From JAPLDB01 sp038206355 (lineage in GTDB: Bacteria; Bacteroidota; Bacteroidia; AKYH767-A; 2013-40CM-41-45), in contig JBBRAY010000002.1 in the NCBI GenBank assembly GCA_038206355.1, positions 116,383 to 180,382 of the forward strand: a stretch of DNA of 64,000 nucleotides, written 5' to 3'. Positions 17,683 through 27,160 of this stretch are shown here, piece by piece; positions within the stretch are counted from its first letter, which is position 1, and each line of letters begins with the position of its first letter. Below the pieces are notes generated by a model. It was given only the letters and a program-made list of their open reading frames with translations, had not been told where the DNA came from and did not search any database. The translations under genes and the position numbers were made by a program.

Positions 17683-17845
17683 TTCTCTGGTTAACCTGCA
17701 CTTTTTAGAAAAAGATCATCCCGTTAACTATCGGGACTTTCAAATCTTCCTCAGAAACTTTAACTAACACCAAAGTCTTAATTAACTCCCCAATAACACT
17801 TATTATAAACTGCTTTAGGGACGTTTGCTATCAAACACAAGCAAT

Positions 17846-19897
17846 ATGAATTTATCCCGCCGTAAGTTCTTACAATCCTCCTTATTTATTGGCTTCGCCA
17901 TTGCAACAAAAAAAGGTTGGGCAAACAAAATTCCTTCACTTGCAATTGAGCGCCGTGATCTCTTTCCACAAGGGGTAGCATCAGGTGACCCGACTGCCAA
18001 AAGTGTAATCTTATGGACGAGACGTCCGCCGGTAAAAGGTAGTGCTGCTAAAAAACTGGTTGTTGAAATTTCAACAACAGCTGACTTCAAAAAAATTCTT
18101 GCAGGCGGAACTACTGATATTGGTGCTGATTCAGATTGGACTTGTCGTTTTCTCGCTTCAGATCTCGAACCCAACCATGAGTACTGGTACCGTTTCATTG
18201 ATGAGCATGGCTTCGCAAGCAGGATCGGTCGTACGATGACAGCACACGACAACGATTCAGATGCACCGGTGCGTTTTACATTTGTATGTTGCCAATGTCC
18301 TAACGAAGGTGCCCTGAATGCTTACCGAAAGATGATCTTTGAAGATGAGGCACTTTCCAAAGAGCAACGACTTAATTTTGTGTTGCATCTGGGTGATTTT
18401 ATTTACGAAGTCACGTGGTATGCAGAAGATAATCCGAACGGAAACCGTGGCCGTCGCATCAGAGATCTGTATAAGTTTCCTGATGGTCGGAAGGTTAGTA
18501 ATTTTCACCTGCCGGTTACACTGGAAGATTATCGTACACTCTATCGTGCATATCTTGAGGATCCCGATTTGCAGGATGCCAGGGCCCGCTGGCCATTTGT
18601 ATGCATCTGGGATAATCACGAATTTGCATGGGCAGGATATCAGAGTCAGTATGTGGCAGGAGGCGGATACAACGCTCCCGCACAAAATCAAAAAGTTTTT
18701 GCCAATCAGGCGTGGTGGGAGTTCATCCCTGCAATGGTTCAACAGCCCGGTAATCCCAAGCTCGAACATTTCAAAGCACCTGCAGTGGTGGATACTCCGA
18801 TGGAGGAGTTCAACGATGACGGACTTTCAGAAGAGCCGAACAACCTGTTGGCGATTAACAGTCTGAAGATACAGCGCACACTGCGTTGGGGTAAGAATGT
18901 TGATTTGCTGCTGACCGATAATTGGTCTTTCCGTTCTCCTGATATGTCAACCGATGATTTTAATGTGCCCGGATATCCCAGGGTCTTCCCGCAACGGCCT
19001 TTTGAAATTATGAATTACGGTCGTCATTATAATGGCGACAATCCACCTGATACTATTCGCTTCAATGGCAAGGACATTCCGAATCCAACAAAAGATGCTC
19101 ATGCACAGACTTACCTTGGTAGCGAGCAAAGACGCTGGTTCCTGGAACAGCTCGGAGCATCTACTGCGCGCTGGAAAATATGGGGACACGGTTTTGGCAC
19201 CCTGGAACTGCGCAGCGATTATCAGAATTTACCGGGAGAATTAGGCGCTACCTGGCCAAAAGATGTTGGTTATGCTGACATAGACAATCGGTTCCTTCGT
19301 GATAAAGACATTATATTTGATTTCATACGCGATCAGAAAATCACAGGCTTTGCTGTTGTCGGTGGCGACCGTCATGCGTTTCATGCAGGGTTGGTCTGCA
19401 AGGCGCTGCCGCCGAAAAAATACGAACCACTGGGTGTGGAATTCATCACAGGTTCTGTTTCGCAGCAAACTCTTTTCGAAGTGCTGGAAGTAACCATGAA
19501 GAAAGACCATCCTAAACGTGTGCTGCACCTGATCGACCGGCCCGATGGCACAGTGATCCCTTCAATGAATGTTACTGCTATGCATGGGGTGCTTTCGACG
19601 CTGAAGTTAAATGAGACCGGAGATATGGATCAAGCCCGTGCCGTACGCAATCCGGACGTGGCGCCGCATTTATCGTTGGTAGATTTCGGTGGCCACGGCT
19701 ATGGTTTAGTAACCGCCACCACCGATCAGCTTTCGACAGAGTTCGTATGTATTCCTCGTCCGCTCGAACGCAGTGAGCGTCCTGATGGTGGTCCTTTGAA
19801 CTACCGTGTTGTACATCGCGCCCGTTTATGGAAGGCAGGCGAGACACCAAAGCTTGAACAGGAAATCCTTGAAGGGAACCCGCAGTATTATATTTAA
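17846..19897 (+). CDS. phoD: PhoD-family alkaline phosphatase/phosphodiesterase (Tat substrate)
   Basis: 683 residues. The start at 17846 is chosen because it opens directly on a twin-arginine signal (LSRRKFLQSSLF); the frame extends 7 codons upstream from a TTG. PhoD N-terminal domain: LFPQGVASGDPTAKSVILWTR. The metallophosphatase part has LGDFIYE near 180, WDNHEFA near 255, and VVGGDRHAFHAG near 505 carrying metal-ligand Asp and His. PhoD enzymes hydrolyse phosphate esters outside the cytoplasm using Ca/Fe. The protein is longer than Bacillus PhoD because of insertions (about 290-345), common in Bacteroidota homologues. No Pho-box-like element is evident upstream. It is a monocistronic unit between repeat-containing gaps. 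Confidence 0.85.
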   Translation: MNLSRRKFLQSSLFIGFAIATKKGWANKIPSLAIERRDLFPQGVASGDPTAKSVILWTRRPPVKGSAAKKLVVEISTTADFKKILAGGTTDIGADSDWTCRFLASDLEPNHEYWYRFIDEHGFASRIGRTMTAHDNDSDAPVRFTFVCCQCPNEGALNAYRKMIFEDEALSKEQRLNFVLHLGDFIYEVTWYAEDNPNGNRGRRIRDLYKFPDGRKVSNFHLPVTLEDYRTLYRAYLEDPDLQDARARWPFVCIWDNHEFAWAGYQSQYVAGGGYNAPAQNQKVFANQAWWEFIPAMVQQPGNPKLEHFKAPAVVDTPMEEFNDDGLSEEPNNLLAINSLKIQRTLRWGKNVDLLLTDNWSFRSPDMSTDDFNVPGYPRVFPQRPFEIMNYGRHYNGDNPPDTIRFNGKDIPNPTKDAHAQTYLGSEQRRWFLEQLGASTARWKIWGHGFGTLELRSDYQNLPGELGATWPKDVGYADIDNRFLRDKDIIFDFIRDQKITGFAVVGGDRHAFHAGLVCKALPPKKYEPLGVEFITGSVSQQTLFEVLEVTMKKDHPKRVLHLIDRPDGTVIPSMNVTAMHGVLSTLKLNETGDMDQARAVRNPDVAPHLSLVDFGGHGYGLVTATTDQLSTEFVCIPRPLERSERPDGGPLNYRVVHRARLWKAGETPKLEQEILEGNPQYYI

Positions 19898-20187
19898 GTT
19901 GTTGTTTCGATTAACTTTGTATGAGTATTCGCCGGATAGACGGAACAAAAAATCCATCAATGAACTTCGTTAATTCCTTTTTCGTCAGGCTGTGCAAATA
20001 CTAAAAATGCATCTCACAAGAATTGAAAATACGAAGTATTGCTCGGACAGGTGTCTGAAAAAATTAAAGATGAAATTTCGTTTTTGCAAAGACTGTCGTT
20101 ATTCGCAATGTTAATGCTCTGCTTGAAAATTGTAATGACTTGACTATTTCTGCAATGCTTTCACCATAACGCAACAAAAACAATATT

Positions 20188-20658
20188 ATGGACGAGCTAT
20201 TATTCCAAACATCAAATTCTCAGATCGGCTCAATCAGGTTTACGATTATTCGCCTGGCTGCAATTTTAGCCTTTACTTTTTCAATTTATGATTTCAATGA
20301 AAATAATTTTTTCTTTACAATATTAATTATCACAAGTGCACTGGTTTTTTTTCTGTCCGGCCCGAAGGCAATTTCAATATTCAAAGATCATTTTACAGTA
20401 TCAAATAAAAGCATTGCAAGGAAATCACCATTTCACCGGAATTACAATTACTCCGGTCTAACCGAAGTCTCAGCTGATATTCCGGATGACCTACCTGATA
20501 TGGTTCTTAAAAGGGTTGACCCGCTTTCAATGAAATATAGATTTGTGGTAATTCCGAAAACAGAAACGCCAAAATCATTCTGGATTACCACCGACACACA
20601 GGAACTTCGAAAGGCAGTTGAATTAGCAAATCAATTAATTAAAGAATCAGCGAAGTAA
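20188..20658 (+). CDS. Hypothetical protein with two membrane helices and a PH-like cytoplasmic domain
   Basis: 156 residues. Two adjacent hydrophobic helices (about 19-36 and 41-57) form a hairpin, followed by a polar, strand-rich domain (FKDHFTVSNKSIARKS...FVVIPKTETPKSFWITTDTQELRKAVELANQLI) ending in a helix. That order resembles bacterial PH-like membrane proteins, but no specific family is recognised. The 290-base gap before it contains a TAACTTTG at 19912-19919 followed by only a 27-codon frame, with no convincing gene. Confidence 0.55.
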   Translation: MDELLFQTSNSQIGSIRFTIIRLAAILAFTFSIYDFNENNFFFTILIITSALVFFLSGPKAISIFKDHFTVSNKSIARKSPFHRNYNYSGLTEVSADIPDDLPDMVLKRVDPLSMKYRFVVIPKTETPKSFWITTDTQELRKAVELANQLIKESAK

Positions 20659-20720
20659 TTTATTTTCAAGCGCTCCAATGAAAGCAGTACCTGCGCATAC
20701 CGGGAAGTGTGACGCGATAC

Positions 20721-20795
20721 ATCAATTAATAATTTCGTTTCTTTATTGAAGATTTCTGTGCTGAACTGCTACAAACCCACAAACGTCAACCATAA
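20721..20795. repeat. Intergenic mosaic repeat, partial copy 4
   Basis: About 70 bases match the last module of copy 2: AATAATTTCGTTTCTTTATT then GAAGATTTC.GTGCTG.ACTGCT.CAA.CCC.CAAAC. The first modules are absent. Confidence 0.6.
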
Positions 20796-20863
20796 GCATA
20801 AACCCCGGCCGAAGGATAACGTCTCAATATTTTGTATTGAAATTAGTAGTACATTGAAAAATT

Positions 20864-21238
20864 ATGAAAGAAGATATTGCAAGCAGAATTGATATTGAGT
20901 TATTGGTAAATACATTCTACAACAAAGTAAAAAGCAATAAAGTAATTGGTCATATTTTCTACGACATTGCCAAAGTTGACTGGGAAGCACACCTGCCGGT
21001 AATGTACTCCTTTTGGGCAAGTTTACTATTGGGTGAAAACAGTTATTCGGGAAACCCGATGCGAAAGCATATTGAATTAAACAAGTTGACGCCATTGACA
21101 GAAACCGAATTTTCAGAATGGCTTTTACTTTTTACACAAACGACAGACGAATTGTTTAAGGGCAAAAAAGCAGATGAAGCAAAAGAAAGAGCCGCGAATA
21201 TTGCCCGCCTTATGCTACACAAAGTTCAATCTGCCTGA
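20864..21238 (+). CDS. Group III truncated haemoglobin
   Basis: 124 residues, the usual length for the family. It shows F18-Y19 in the B helix (LVNTFYNKV), a DWEAHLPVMYSFWASLLLG block, and the proximal histidine in NPMRKHIEL near residue 70, followed by the EFSEWLLLF helix. The family binds haem and O2 or NO and is often involved in oxygen sensing or NO detoxification. Tyr at B10 and Trp after the E/F region are retained. It stands alone, without a partner gene that would specify its role. Confidence 0.88.
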   Translation: MKEDIASRIDIELLVNTFYNKVKSNKVIGHIFYDIAKVDWEAHLPVMYSFWASLLLGENSYSGNPMRKHIELNKLTPLTETEFSEWLLLFTQTTDELFKGKKADEAKERAANIARLMLHKVQSA

Positions 21239-21516
21239 GAAAGATTCATTTGGCTTCCCAAAAAAACGCGCCGCACACTTCACTTTTGCTTCGGATAGAT
21301 CCATCACACATTACCTTTCTTCATGATTGTTTCCGGTGATGCACTTCCGCAAACCATAAACGCCAGGGAATGGTATTGGCTTAAATTAAACTTTAAAGAT
21401 TCCTCATTTCATTTATATTGACATGAGGAAAATCTACTGAGCCACTACCAAGGAAATATTAAATAATCTAAATACCCCGTAAAATAGTATCTTACGTCTT
21501 TAGAAATATCATAAAA

Positions 21517-22584
21517 ATGAGATCCCTGATTCAATGGACAATAATAATACCCACGCTGGCATGGGTGCTGTTTTTTTCGGGCTTAATTCACGATAGTCAT
21601 GTCTTCCAAATCATTGCAAGTGTACTGCTTATCCTGAGCGTGATGTCGGCAGTACATCACTCAGAAATAATTGCCAACAGAGTTGGTGAACCTTACGGAA
21701 CAATAATCCTTGCCGTTTCAATTACAGTAATTGAAGTATCCATCATCATCTCGCTGATGGTGTCGGGTGGACAGGAAGCCGTTTCCTTAGCGAGAGATAC
21801 AGTCTATTCTGTAACGATGCTAATCCTCAATGGAATTGTAGGGCTTTGCCTTTTAATCGGCGGACTGAAACATCATGAGCAAACGTTTTCAAAACATTCT
21901 GTTACGATAGCACTGGTTTCACTTATTTCCATTGTGGTTTTTACACTTGTACTCCCCACCTTTACTGAAAGTGTTCACGGATCCTACTACTCTACCCCTC
22001 AACTCATTTTTGTTTCTATTGCATGCCTGATTATTTATTCCTTCTTTTTAATTGCGCAAACAAGCAGACATAGAGAATATTTTCTTTCATCAGAAGATAA
22101 TGATAACGTAAAGTCAGTAACAATCAGCAGCCGGGTATTAACATTAAGCCTGGTATTTCTTATCATCAGTTTAGGAATTGTTGTACTACTTGCAAAAACA
22201 CTCTCTCCGACAATTGAAAGTATTATTGTCAGCAATAACCTGCCTTTATCACTGGTGGGAGTTATCATCGCCGCAATCATTTTATTGCCTGAAGGAATTG
22301 CGGCAATCAATGCTGCAAGAAAAAATAAACTTCAAACAAGTTTGAATTTGTCCCTGGGGTCTGCGTTGGCAAGTATAGGATTAACCATTCCGAGCGTTGC
22401 AGTAGTTTGCATCGTCTATGATATGAAAATCATTTTAGGACTAGACATTAAATCCATTATTCTACTGGGGCTATCAGTATTCACCGTAATGTTATCATTA
22501 AGCAGCGGCAGAAGTAATATTGTTTACGGGGTGGTGCTTTTAGTTAATTTAATTGCTTTTGTATTCCTGATCATTTACCCGTGA
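21517..22584 (+). CDS. chaA: Calcium/cation:proton antiporter, ChaA-like (CaCA family)
   Basis: 355 residues with about ten hydrophobic helices. Two internally similar repeats carry the CaCA acidic motifs: AVSITVIEVSIIISLM near residues 68-83 and LPEGIAAINAARKNKLQTSL near 257-276, then LNLSLGSALASIGLTIPSV. The first repeat also has VGEPYGT upstream. These glutamates are the expected cation ligands. The protein would extrude Ca2+ (or Na+/K+) from the cytoplasm against protons. Length is close to E. coli ChaA. It is single and flanked by 278- and 284-base gaps without detectable genes. Confidence 0.88.
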   Translation: MRSLIQWTIIIPTLAWVLFFSGLIHDSHVFQIIASVLLILSVMSAVHHSEIIANRVGEPYGTIILAVSITVIEVSIIISLMVSGGQEAVSLARDTVYSVTMLILNGIVGLCLLIGGLKHHEQTFSKHSVTIALVSLISIVVFTLVLPTFTESVHGSYYSTPQLIFVSIACLIIYSFFLIAQTSRHREYFLSSEDNDNVKSVTISSRVLTLSLVFLIISLGIVVLLAKTLSPTIESIIVSNNLPLSLVGVIIAAIILLPEGIAAINAARKNKLQTSLNLSLGSALASIGLTIPSVAVVCIVYDMKIILGLDIKSIILLGLSVFTVMLSLSSGRSNIVYGVVLLVNLIAFVFLIIYP

Positions 22585-22868
22585 CATTCGAAAATACAAA
22601 AAAAGGCGGTAACATTTTTCACAGTTATTTTCACGCTTCATATCTTTTCGCAATCGTTCAATCAACCTGTTGCTTGCTTCAGTCAGCATATATCCCTGTT
22701 CAACATCTTTTATTAAGCTATCCCCTTTAACAGAGGTACTTTTGAAGCATTAGAATTAGAATATTCAATTTGCTTATACTTTTTTATCCTCAACACAGTT
22801 TGTTTTTATCTGAACAAAATTATATCAAGTAAATATCTATAATCAATCTTATTGAAATCTAAAAAATA

Positions 22869-24569
22869 ATGAAGCAAATATTTACAACTTTATTCTCAGG
22901 AATTATACTGTCAATTGCTACTCCTCAATATCTGCAAGCCCAATCAATCCAATGGATTCGTGATGCAGGTTCAACACCTTTCAGCGCTTACGAAAACGGA
23001 ACTGCTTTAGATGTTGATGCAAATGAAAACGTTTATGTACTCGGACACCTTGCCATTGACAGCTATTTCTCCTCGTTTTTTGTTCCGGCCGTACAAGATG
23101 GCTGTCTTGCAAAGTATGATGCAGCGGGCAATGTGCAATGGGTGCGGACATTTGGCGGTCCTGGTGCAGTTGACATGCAACAGGCTGCAGTAAAGGTTTC
23201 CCCCGCTGACAACGCTGTTTATGTTTGCGGGGCTTTCCGTACTCAATTCGCAAACCCAACCGTTACCTTCGATACAATTTCGTTTACTTTTAATGGCAGC
23301 AGCCGTCATGGTTTCCTGGCAAAGTATGACCTGAACGGAAACATAAAATGGATGAAACATGGAGGTGGCGGTACAGGATTTGGCGCAGGCTTCAATGATA
23401 TTGATATTGACGACGAGGGACGTATTGTTGTTGTTGCAACAGTTGACGGTACAATTCTTTTAGATACATTATCCCTGACATTCGATGGTGGAATTTTGCT
23501 TCGGTACCTTCCTGACGGCACACTTACGGACCTCATCCAGCTTAATGATACCAGTGCCATTCATCAGGATGCACGAGAAGTTGAAGTTGCACCCGGTTCA
23601 GGAAACATCTATGTAGGCGGTGCATTCTTTGACAACATCTCACTCAACGGTTTTTCTGCAACTGCTTCAGCCTTTAATATTTTTGAATTGAAGCTGGATA
23701 GTAATCTCACTTGTGAATGGTTAAGCACCGGTGGTGGCTCGAACGGAACTTTCATTTACGGATTGGCAATTGACGATAACGAGAACAGTTACCTTACTGG
23801 TCTTGCCAGTGGAGATACGGTGAAATTTGGTGCGCATTATTTCAATGGCTATACCATGTTCGACAATGAGATAATTACGTTGAAAATAAATGATGCCGGA
23901 ACACCGCTATGGCTTCGTCATGGTGGAAGTACCGCAAATGATGAATCGCTGGACATCATTGCAGATGCAAATGGCAATACAGTGATAACCGGATACCTCG
24001 GTGGCAATGTTTTGTTTGCAAATTTCGATACGATTCAGGTTCCGATTTTTACGCAAAGCGCACATTTCTTTCTTGCCCGATACAATCCTGACGGGCTTAT
24101 TACCTATGCAAGGATTATGGGAGGTGGCTCTGATGATGCCGGTTTTGGACTTGCATTGGCTAACGACAGCACCTATTATGTAACAGGTACAGCGTCAAGT
24201 TCAGCACCATGGGATACCATTTTATATTCACCCTGTTGTCTTGATCCGAATCTGATAGTGGCAAAATTCCATGACACATTTAATAACATAAGCACAGGCA
24301 TCTCTGAACTTTCGAAAAAAGAAATTTCAATATTTCCAAATCCATTTTTACTTTCGACAACACTGCAATTTAATTTGTCAGATGCAAAAAATGCATCCAT
24401 TGGTATTTTCGATGTAACAGGAAGATCCGTTCAGAATATTTCAACCCGGGAGCTTCAACAAGGCGAAAATAAAATCGCAATTGATTTATCAAAACTGAAC
24501 AGTGGAATTTATTTCTTTCAGGTGAAGTCAATTGATAATATGCGAACCATCAAAATTGTGAAACAATAG
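22869..24569 (+). CDS. T9SS cargo protein with SBBP-type beta-propeller repeats
   Basis: 566 residues with a signal peptide ending LQAQS. Repeats of about 50 residues each carry LAKYDAAGNVQWVRTFGG-type blocks and a V..D..GN.YV.G element, the SBBP pattern of a propeller. The C-terminus is a T9SS type A domain (IFPNPFLLSTTLQFNL, IGIFDVTGRSVQNIS, LNSGIYFFQVKS, IKIVKQ). It is paralogous in plan to the gene at 27161. No enzyme motif is seen. A cell-surface or released structural or binding role is an inference. Confidence 0.82.
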   Translation: MKQIFTTLFSGIILSIATPQYLQAQSIQWIRDAGSTPFSAYENGTALDVDANENVYVLGHLAIDSYFSSFFVPAVQDGCLAKYDAAGNVQWVRTFGGPGAVDMQQAAVKVSPADNAVYVCGAFRTQFANPTVTFDTISFTFNGSSRHGFLAKYDLNGNIKWMKHGGGGTGFGAGFNDIDIDDEGRIVVVATVDGTILLDTLSLTFDGGILLRYLPDGTLTDLIQLNDTSAIHQDAREVEVAPGSGNIYVGGAFFDNISLNGFSATASAFNIFELKLDSNLTCEWLSTGGGSNGTFIYGLAIDDNENSYLTGLASGDTVKFGAHYFNGYTMFDNEIITLKINDAGTPLWLRHGGSTANDESLDIIADANGNTVITGYLGGNVLFANFDTIQVPIFTQSAHFFLARYNPDGLITYARIMGGGSDDAGFGLALANDSTYYVTGTASSSAPWDTILYSPCCLDPNLIVAKFHDTFNNISTGISELSKKEISIFPNPFLLSTTLQFNLSDAKNASIGIFDVTGRSVQNISTRELQQGENKIAIDLSKLNSGIYFFQVKSIDNMRTIKIVKQ

Positions 24570-24837
24570 ATTTATGGATTCCTCTTGCGAAATCATATTT
24601 TTTTCGCAACAAATTTCAGTATTTACGCCGAAATAGTTTTTGAATAACTCTTCAAAACGGAAATACCCGCTGAGCGAATTGAAGGTGAGAAATCCGAAAA
24701 TAAATATTCATGGCAGCGATTTAAAATTCGGACAATAACATTAAACGGTCGTAGAAAATATTCTCCGGAGAGTACATGCTATGTATCTTTGGTAGTATCA
24801 ATTTAACCTCCTCTGTACGAAATCATTTTATTCTCCG

Positions 24838-25008
24838 GCAATTTTTATATTGCTGAAGATTTCTGATATTACCGGACGAATGGTATTCTCCAAAGAAAGT
24901 TTTGCTGAATTTCATCCAATTGATTTAGCTTTTCTTAATAATGGAATATACCTCCTGACAATCCAGACTGAAAAGGAAAATCAAGTGAGGAGATTTGTGA
25001 AAGAATGA
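24838..25008 (+). pseudogene. Fossil T9SS C-terminal sorting domain
   Basis: In a gap of more than 600 bases one frame reads ILLKISDITGRMVFSKESF...LNNGIYLLTIQTEKENQVRRFVKE and stops at TGA 25006-25008. That is a complete second half of a type A sorting domain, with no PNP motif and no gene body upstream. It is the tail of a deleted or rearranged cargo gene. The rest of the gap (24570-24837) holds nothing recognisable. Confidence 0.7.
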
Positions 25009-25037
25009 GTGAATTAGGTATCTTACAATAAATATAT

Positions 25038-25116
25038 CATCACTGTCCGACGAAATATAATGAGATTCCTCACTGCGCTCTGAATGACAGGACTTTTGGA
25101 GAGTAAATATATCTTA
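25038..25116. repeat. Half copy of the MITE-like palindrome found at 30107-30289
   Basis: From ACTGTCCGACgAAAtaTAATGA through GATTCCTC.CTGC.CTCTGAA and TGACAGGACTTTTGGAGAGT to AAATAT the sequence matches the reverse complement of the right half of the larger element with few changes. The opposite arm is absent. Confidence 0.7.
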
Positions 25117-25183
25117 AACCGGTATCATTTTAATTTAAATACATCCTGAATCGTATAAGCTTTAACACTAATTATTATAAAGT

Positions 25184-25651
25184 ATGACCGGCAACACTTC
25201 CCTTTCCTCCCGACTTCGCGAAGTTCTTCTGGATGGCCATTGGGTAGCCAATACCAACTTCCAGGAAAAGCTCTCAGATGTAACCCGGGAACAGGCCACT
25301 CAGAAAATCGGAAGCCTAAATACCATTGCAGCACTCACTTTTCATGTCAATTATTACCTGGGCGGGATAATAAATGTATTCAATGGTGGCGAACTGGAAA
25401 TACGGGATAAGTATAGTTTTGATATGCCACCCATCACATCTGAAGAAGACTGGAAAATAATGGTAGATAAGTTTCTAAAAAACGCTGAAGAATTTGTTGA
25501 TCACGTTGCGGAAATGACGGAAGATAAACTCAATGAAAATTTTGTCGATGCAAAATACGGAAGCTATCAGCGTAATATTGAAGCAATGATTGAACACTGT
25601 TATTATCATCTTGGGCAGATTTCATTGATCAAGAAAATGATCAACCAATAA
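25184..25651 (+). CDS. DinB-like four-helix metalloprotein
   Basis: 155 residues with the four-helix pattern of the DinB/YfiT superfamily. The metal histidines are recognisable: LTFHVNYYL near residue 54, and HCYYHLGQISLIKKM at 137 and 141. The conserved end HxxxHxGQI is typical. Members include thiol transferases and DNA-damage-induced proteins, and the substrate here is unknown. The start at 25184 fits the first helix (LSSRLREVLLDGHWV). The gene is 43 bases ahead of a T9SS cargo gene and is probably unrelated to it. Confidence 0.82.
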   Translation: MTGNTSLSSRLREVLLDGHWVANTNFQEKLSDVTREQATQKIGSLNTIAALTFHVNYYLGGIINVFNGGELEIRDKYSFDMPPITSEEDWKIMVDKFLKNAEEFVDHVAEMTEDKLNENFVDAKYGSYQRNIEAMIEHCYYHLGQISLIKKMINQ

Positions 25652-25693
25652 CGTACTTTGCAGCACTGACATTCAGGTACCGAATGATCAAAA

Positions 25694-26956
25694 ATGTTAT
25701 TGTCTGAAAATCTGACATCAAAAAATACTTATCTCTTGAAAATAATCACAACACAAATTCTGTTTATATTTCTTTTAACGCAAACGGCAACTGCACAGAT
25801 ATTCGGATGTACAGATCCGCCGGCAACAAACTATAATACTTCAGCGACTGACAATGACGGAAGTTGTTTATATCCCAATACTTCTGTTTCGCCTGTAGCA
25901 AGTTTTAATTTATCCAACAGCATTACTGAAACTTCCGGACTGATCAAATGGAACGACCGGTTATGGACGCACAATGATAATTCCGATATCAATCTTTATG
26001 CGCTGGATACGCTCAACGGAAGCATCATTCAATCGTATCCGCTTGCAGGATTGGTGAATAATGACTGGGAAGAAATATCTCAGGACAGCAACTATGTTTA
26101 CATAGGAGATTTTGGAAATAACGTCAATGGCAACAGGACCAACCTCAAAATTCTCAGGGTTGAAAAAAATTCAATTCTTGCTTTGGCACCCATTACTGAT
26201 ACCATTTCATTTTCCTATTCCGACCAGACCGACTTCACTCCTACCGGTGCGAATAACACAGACTTCGACTGCGAAGCATTTGTTGTAACGACTGATAGCA
26301 TCTACCTTTTCACTAAACAATGGGTCTCCAATAAAACAAGTCTCTATTCACTACCTAAAATTCCCGGTAACCACGTTGCCAACTTTCAGGCAACATTAAA
26401 TGCACAAGGCCTTATTACCGGCGCTGTTCTTCTTCAATCAGAAAGAATCATTGCATTGTCAGGTTACACCAATCTGTTGCAACCATTTACGTGGCTCCTG
26501 TATGACTTTTCCATTCCGGAATTTTTCGGCGGGAACAAACGGATGCTAAATATTCCCTTGCCGTTTCACCAAATAGAAGGGATTACGACTTCCGATGGTT
26601 TTACTTTTTACATGTCGAATGAATATTTTTCCATCATCCCTACATCACAGAAATTACATCGCTTCGATTTTAGTCCATACCTCGGAAATTATTTAAATAA
26701 TATCACGCAGGATATTTCAATGACTGCAGCCCGGGATCATTTTTTCATTTATCCGAACCCGTCAAACGGCTATGTGATGGTGGAACCTGAAGTATTCTCT
26801 ACAAACTATGAGATCAGCAGCCCATCAGGATCTATAGTAAAGAAGGGAATTCTCGAAAAGGGAAATTCGCTAATTAATATTTCGGGTTTGACAGAAGGAA
26901 TGTACTTCCTCAGGATCGGAAACAGGAAAATCATGCGGATACTGGTCAGTAAGTAA
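25694..26956 (+). CDS. T9SS cargo protein with a GCTDP Cys module and an esterase/propeller-like body
   Basis: 420 residues. A long N-terminus (about 35 residues, with a hydrophobic stretch IITTQILFIFLL) forms the signal peptide, cut near TATAQ. A short Cys module follows (GCTDPPATNYN...DNDGSCLY, residues 39-60), the same module as in the lysyl-oxidase protein at 58059. The middle (ETSGLIKWNDRLWTHNDN, IGDFGNNVNGNR, DCEAFVVTTDSIYLF, IEGITTSDG) resembles SdiA-regulated/phytase-like propellers. The end is a T9SS domain (IYPNPSNGYVMV, GSIVKKGI, LTEGMYFLRI, MRILVSK). Function is not known. Confidence 0.78.
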   Translation: MLLSENLTSKNTYLLKIITTQILFIFLLTQTATAQIFGCTDPPATNYNTSATDNDGSCLYPNTSVSPVASFNLSNSITETSGLIKWNDRLWTHNDNSDINLYALDTLNGSIIQSYPLAGLVNNDWEEISQDSNYVYIGDFGNNVNGNRTNLKILRVEKNSILALAPITDTISFSYSDQTDFTPTGANNTDFDCEAFVVTTDSIYLFTKQWVSNKTSLYSLPKIPGNHVANFQATLNAQGLITGAVLLQSERIIALSGYTNLLQPFTWLLYDFSIPEFFGGNKRMLNIPLPFHQIEGITTSDGFTFYMSNEYFSIIPTSQKLHRFDFSPYLGNYLNNITQDISMTAARDHFFIYPNPSNGYVMVEPEVFSTNYEISSPSGSIVKKGILEKGNSLINISGLTEGMYFLRIGNRKIMRILVSK

Positions 26957-27148
26957 TGTATTGTTTTCAGGTATGATGGCAATTCCATTTATGCTGAAAA
27001 ATGAAAGTCAGTTTCAGATGCAATTCTCCTTTGCTAATTTCCCATTTGAATTCATAAACATGACTAATTATACGAAAATCGCGTGGCATGGAATTCCTCG
27101 CGCAATTTTTGCATCAGCATAAATCTCCTGTTATTTTCCCTTATTCAT

Positions 27149-27156
27149 TAGCTTTG
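27149..27156 (+). promoter_or_regulatory. Candidate -7 promoter element (TAGCTTTG)
   Basis: TAGCTTTG ends 4 bases before the ATG of the SBBP cargo gene, so the transcript would be nearly leaderless. No -33 TTTG is found at the right spacing, so a chance match is possible. Confidence 0.3.
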
Positions 27157-27160
27157 CCGC

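Noticed and set aside
18339..18866. 175-codon plus-strand frame within phoD, and a 170-codon antisense frame over the same bases
   Set aside because: Both overlap the conserved PhoD core; their translations have no recognisable domain.
19912..20001. 27-codon frame directly after a TAACTTTG element
   Set aside because: Too short and without SD, domain or context; the promoter match may be chance in AT-rich DNA.
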